NCBI GenBank assembly: GCA_946482165.1
Contig: CAMLQS010000013.1
Span: 1-33,752 of the forward strand
Direction: 5' to 3'
DNA length: 33,752 bases
Source of the DNA: an uncultured Verrucomicrobiota bacterium
Lineage (GTDB): Bacteria > Verrucomicrobiota > Verrucomicrobiae > Opitutales > Opitutaceae
How positions within the stretch are numbered: position 1 is the stretch's first letter; each line of letters begins with the position of its first letter. The position numbers and the translations under genes are program-made. The notes beneath the pieces were generated by a model. That model was not told the DNA's origin. It did no database searches and saw nothing but the letters and a program-made list of their open reading frames with translations. Shown one piece after another: positions 32,298-33,752 of this stretch.

Positions 32298-32326
32298 TTA
32301 CGTTTTCCGCGCCTGCCTTCGCCTCG

Positions 32327-33752
32327 ATGTCCGCCGCCCCTCTCGCTCCCGCGCTTTTCCTGCTCGCCGCCGCTCTCGCCGCCGCCTTGGCCGGCGCCAT
32401 TGCGCAGCCCTCGCCATTGCTCGCCGCGCTCGTCGCCTGGTGCGCCTGGACGAGCGCCCTCGCCCTCGGCTGGACGTCCACGTCCCCGGGCCGCTTCCGC
32501 CGCGCCCTGCGCCGCACCGCCCTCGCCGCGCTGCTCGTCCTCACCGCCGTCGCCCTTCTCCGCGCCTTCTCTTTCTTTCAGGTTTCAGGTCTCAGCGCTC
32601 ATCCTTCTGCTCTCCTTCCCCTCCTCGTCCTCGCCGCCTTCGCCGGCTTTTTCCTTCAAACCTACGCCGGCCTCCGCGCCGTCTCCACCACCGCCGGCCC
32701 CATCGCTTGGGCACCCGCTTTCTCCGCCGCCGTCCTTCGCGCTACCACGCTCGCCGCCGCCACCCTCGCCTCGCTCCTCATCGCCCAATCGCGCTTCGGT
32801 TTTCACCTCCACCGACCCACGGCATGGACGCTCGCCGGCCTCGTCTCCGTCTGGGCCTTGGAAACCCTTCTCCGCGCCGCCGCCCGCTCCTTCCAACCCG
32901 CCCGCCACGCGCGCCTCCTTCCTCCGCTCGGCGGCTCCTGGTTGCTCGTCCCCTTTCTCCCCGCGCCGCTCCGCACCACTTGGCAAAACCCACCCGCCTC
33001 CGACGCGCCCACCCTCGCCCTCGCCGATCTCTGGTTCATTCCCACGCTCCGCCGCCTGCTCCTCCCTCTCGTCGCCAGCGCCGCCGCGCTTCTCTGGCTT
33101 TCGTCCACGCTCCACGAGGTCCCGCACGGCGGCCTCGGCCTCGAAACCCGCCTCGGCCGCGCCACCGCCGCACCGCTCGCGCCCGGTCTGCACGCCACCT
33201 GGCCCGCGCCCTTCGCCTCCGTGCAAGTCCTCCCCGCCGAGCGCCTCCAATCCGTCGTCCTCGGCGCCGCGGCCGACACCGGCAAACCCATCCTCTGGGA
33301 ACGCGACCACTACATCGACGAAGAGGCGCGCCTCGTCGGCGGGGGCGAGGAGCTTCTCACGCTCTCGGTCCCGATTTTTTACCACATCCGCGATCCCCTC
33401 GCCTACGCCCGCCACACCGGCGACGCCGCCCGCCTCGTGCGCGATCTCGCCGACCAGATTCTCCAGACCGAGACCTCCCGCCTCCCCGCCTTCGCCATAA
33501 TGACCGCCGAGCGCGAGCGCCTCTCCTCCACGCTCCACGCCCGCCTCCAGGCCGAGCTCGACCGCCGCCAAACCGGCCTCGCCATCGCCTTCGTCGCCCT
33601 GCGCGACATCCATCCGCCCGTCGCCGTCGGGCCCGCCTACCAGGACGTCGTCAGCGCCCTCGAGGACCGTGAAACCTACCGTCACGAGGGCGAGCGTCTC
33701 CGCGCCGAGACGCTCCCGCGCGTCTCCGGCGAAGCCGCCAAACTCCGCACCG
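32327..33752 (+). CDS. HflK-like SPFH/band 7 membrane protein (cut by right edge)
   Basis: An incomplete gene of at least 475 codons, open at the right edge. I read it directly in the frame starting ATG 32327. The first 270 residues are Ala/Leu-rich with several hydrophobic segments (APALFLLAAALAAALAGAIA, LLVLAAFAGFFLQTYAGL and others), more than HflK normally has. The rest is a band 7 domain: FASVQVLPAERLQSVVLGAA, YHIRDPLAYARHTGDAARLV, then IAFVALRDIHPPVAVGPAYQ and DVVSALEDRETYRHEGERLR. HflK/HflC control the FtsH protease in the inner membrane, and the LPRVSGEAAKL end is typical of HflK. An HflC partner may lie beyond the edge. Other open frames here are Arg- or Pro-rich shadows. Confidence 0.85.
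   Translation, partial: MSAAPLAPALFLLAAALAAALAGAIAQPSPLLAALVAWCAWTSALALGWTSTSPGRFRRALRRTALAALLVLTAVALLRAFSFFQVSGLSAHPSALLPLLVLAAFAGFFLQTYAGLRAVSTTAGPIAWAPAFSAAVLRATTLAAATLASLLIAQSRFGFHLHRPTAWTLAGLVSVWALETLLRAAARSFQPARHARLLPPLGGSWLLVPFLPAPLRTTWQNPPASDAPTLALADLWFIPTLRRLLLPLVASAAALLWLSSTLHEVPHGGLGLETRLGRATAAPLAPGLHATWPAPFASVQVLPAERLQSVVLGAAADTGKPILWERDHYIDEEARLVGGGEELLTLSVPIFYHIRDPLAYARHTGDAARLVRDLADQILQTETSRLPAFAIMTAERERLSSTLHARLQAELDRRQTGLAIAFVALRDIHPPVAVGPAYQDVVSALEDRETYRHEGERLRAETLPRVSGEAAKLRT

Noticed and set aside
32263..33672. Two plus-strand frames over the HflK-like region
   Set aside because: One is almost all Arg/Pro, the other Pro/Ser-rich; the third frame gives the band 7 domain and runs off the edge.

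Overview
The window is GC-rich bacterial chromosome. It most resembles a Verrucomicrobiota genome of the Opitutaceae type. That placement is an inference from PEP-CTERM surface proteins, a CotH / VTC-domain / DUF4956 cluster, a CdsZ (CT398)-like coiled-coil zinc-ribbon protein, sigma factors with long C-terminal extensions, and very few Shine-Dalgarno sequences. No insertion sequences, CRISPR arrays, phage genes, tRNAs or rRNAs were seen.

Layout. 255-950: a PEP-CTERM exported protein. 10771 down to 1040 (minus): a tight six-gene set, CotH/lamin-tail surface protein, VTC-domain protein, DUF4956 membrane protein, HlyD-like adaptor, LytS-type histidine kinase and LytTR response regulator. 10904-13120 (plus): a minimal MlaE-MlaF-MlaD lipid transporter. 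14631-13132 (minus): an ECF sigma factor fused to a membrane anchor, coiled coil and secretin-like tail. 14832-21925 (plus): ten closely packed genes, described below. 23409-22120 (minus): fatty-acid desaturase. 24109-23617 (minus): RNase P RNA. 24960-24217 (minus): coiled-coil zinc-ribbon protein. 25477-25064 (minus): Rrf2 regulator. 29410-25560 (minus): BlaI-type repressor and BlaR1-like M56 peptidase. 29688-32228 (plus): a PEP-CTERM/DUF4394 protein joined in frame to a PhoX-like exported protein. 32327 to the right edge (plus): a truncated HflK/SPFH protein.

The most interesting region is 15354-21925. It encodes what looks like a complete ubiquitin-like conjugation pathway in a bacterium: a YukD/EsaB-like ubiquitin fold protein, an E1 with a UBA3-like cysteine layout, a JAMM deubiquitinase with an Rpn11-like active-site stretch, a RING-type zinc-finger protein (candidate E3) and an E2 with HPN and catalytic Cys motifs. 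An FHA-domain membrane protein, two zinc-finger membrane proteins and a small PH-like protein are interleaved or immediately upstream. The JAMM, FHA and RING proteins all carry transmembrane segments, and predicted topology puts their enzymatic or binding domains on the cytoplasmic side. The pathway therefore looks organised on the inner membrane, possibly with phospho-dependent recruitment through FHA. This differs from the compact soluble Bil and type II CBASS enzyme sets.

The CotH operon is a second coherent unit: a secreted CotH/lamin-tail protein, a VTC polymerase-like protein and DUF4956 are encoded with an export adaptor and their own LytS/LytTR two-component pair, which suggests regulated assembly of a surface structure.
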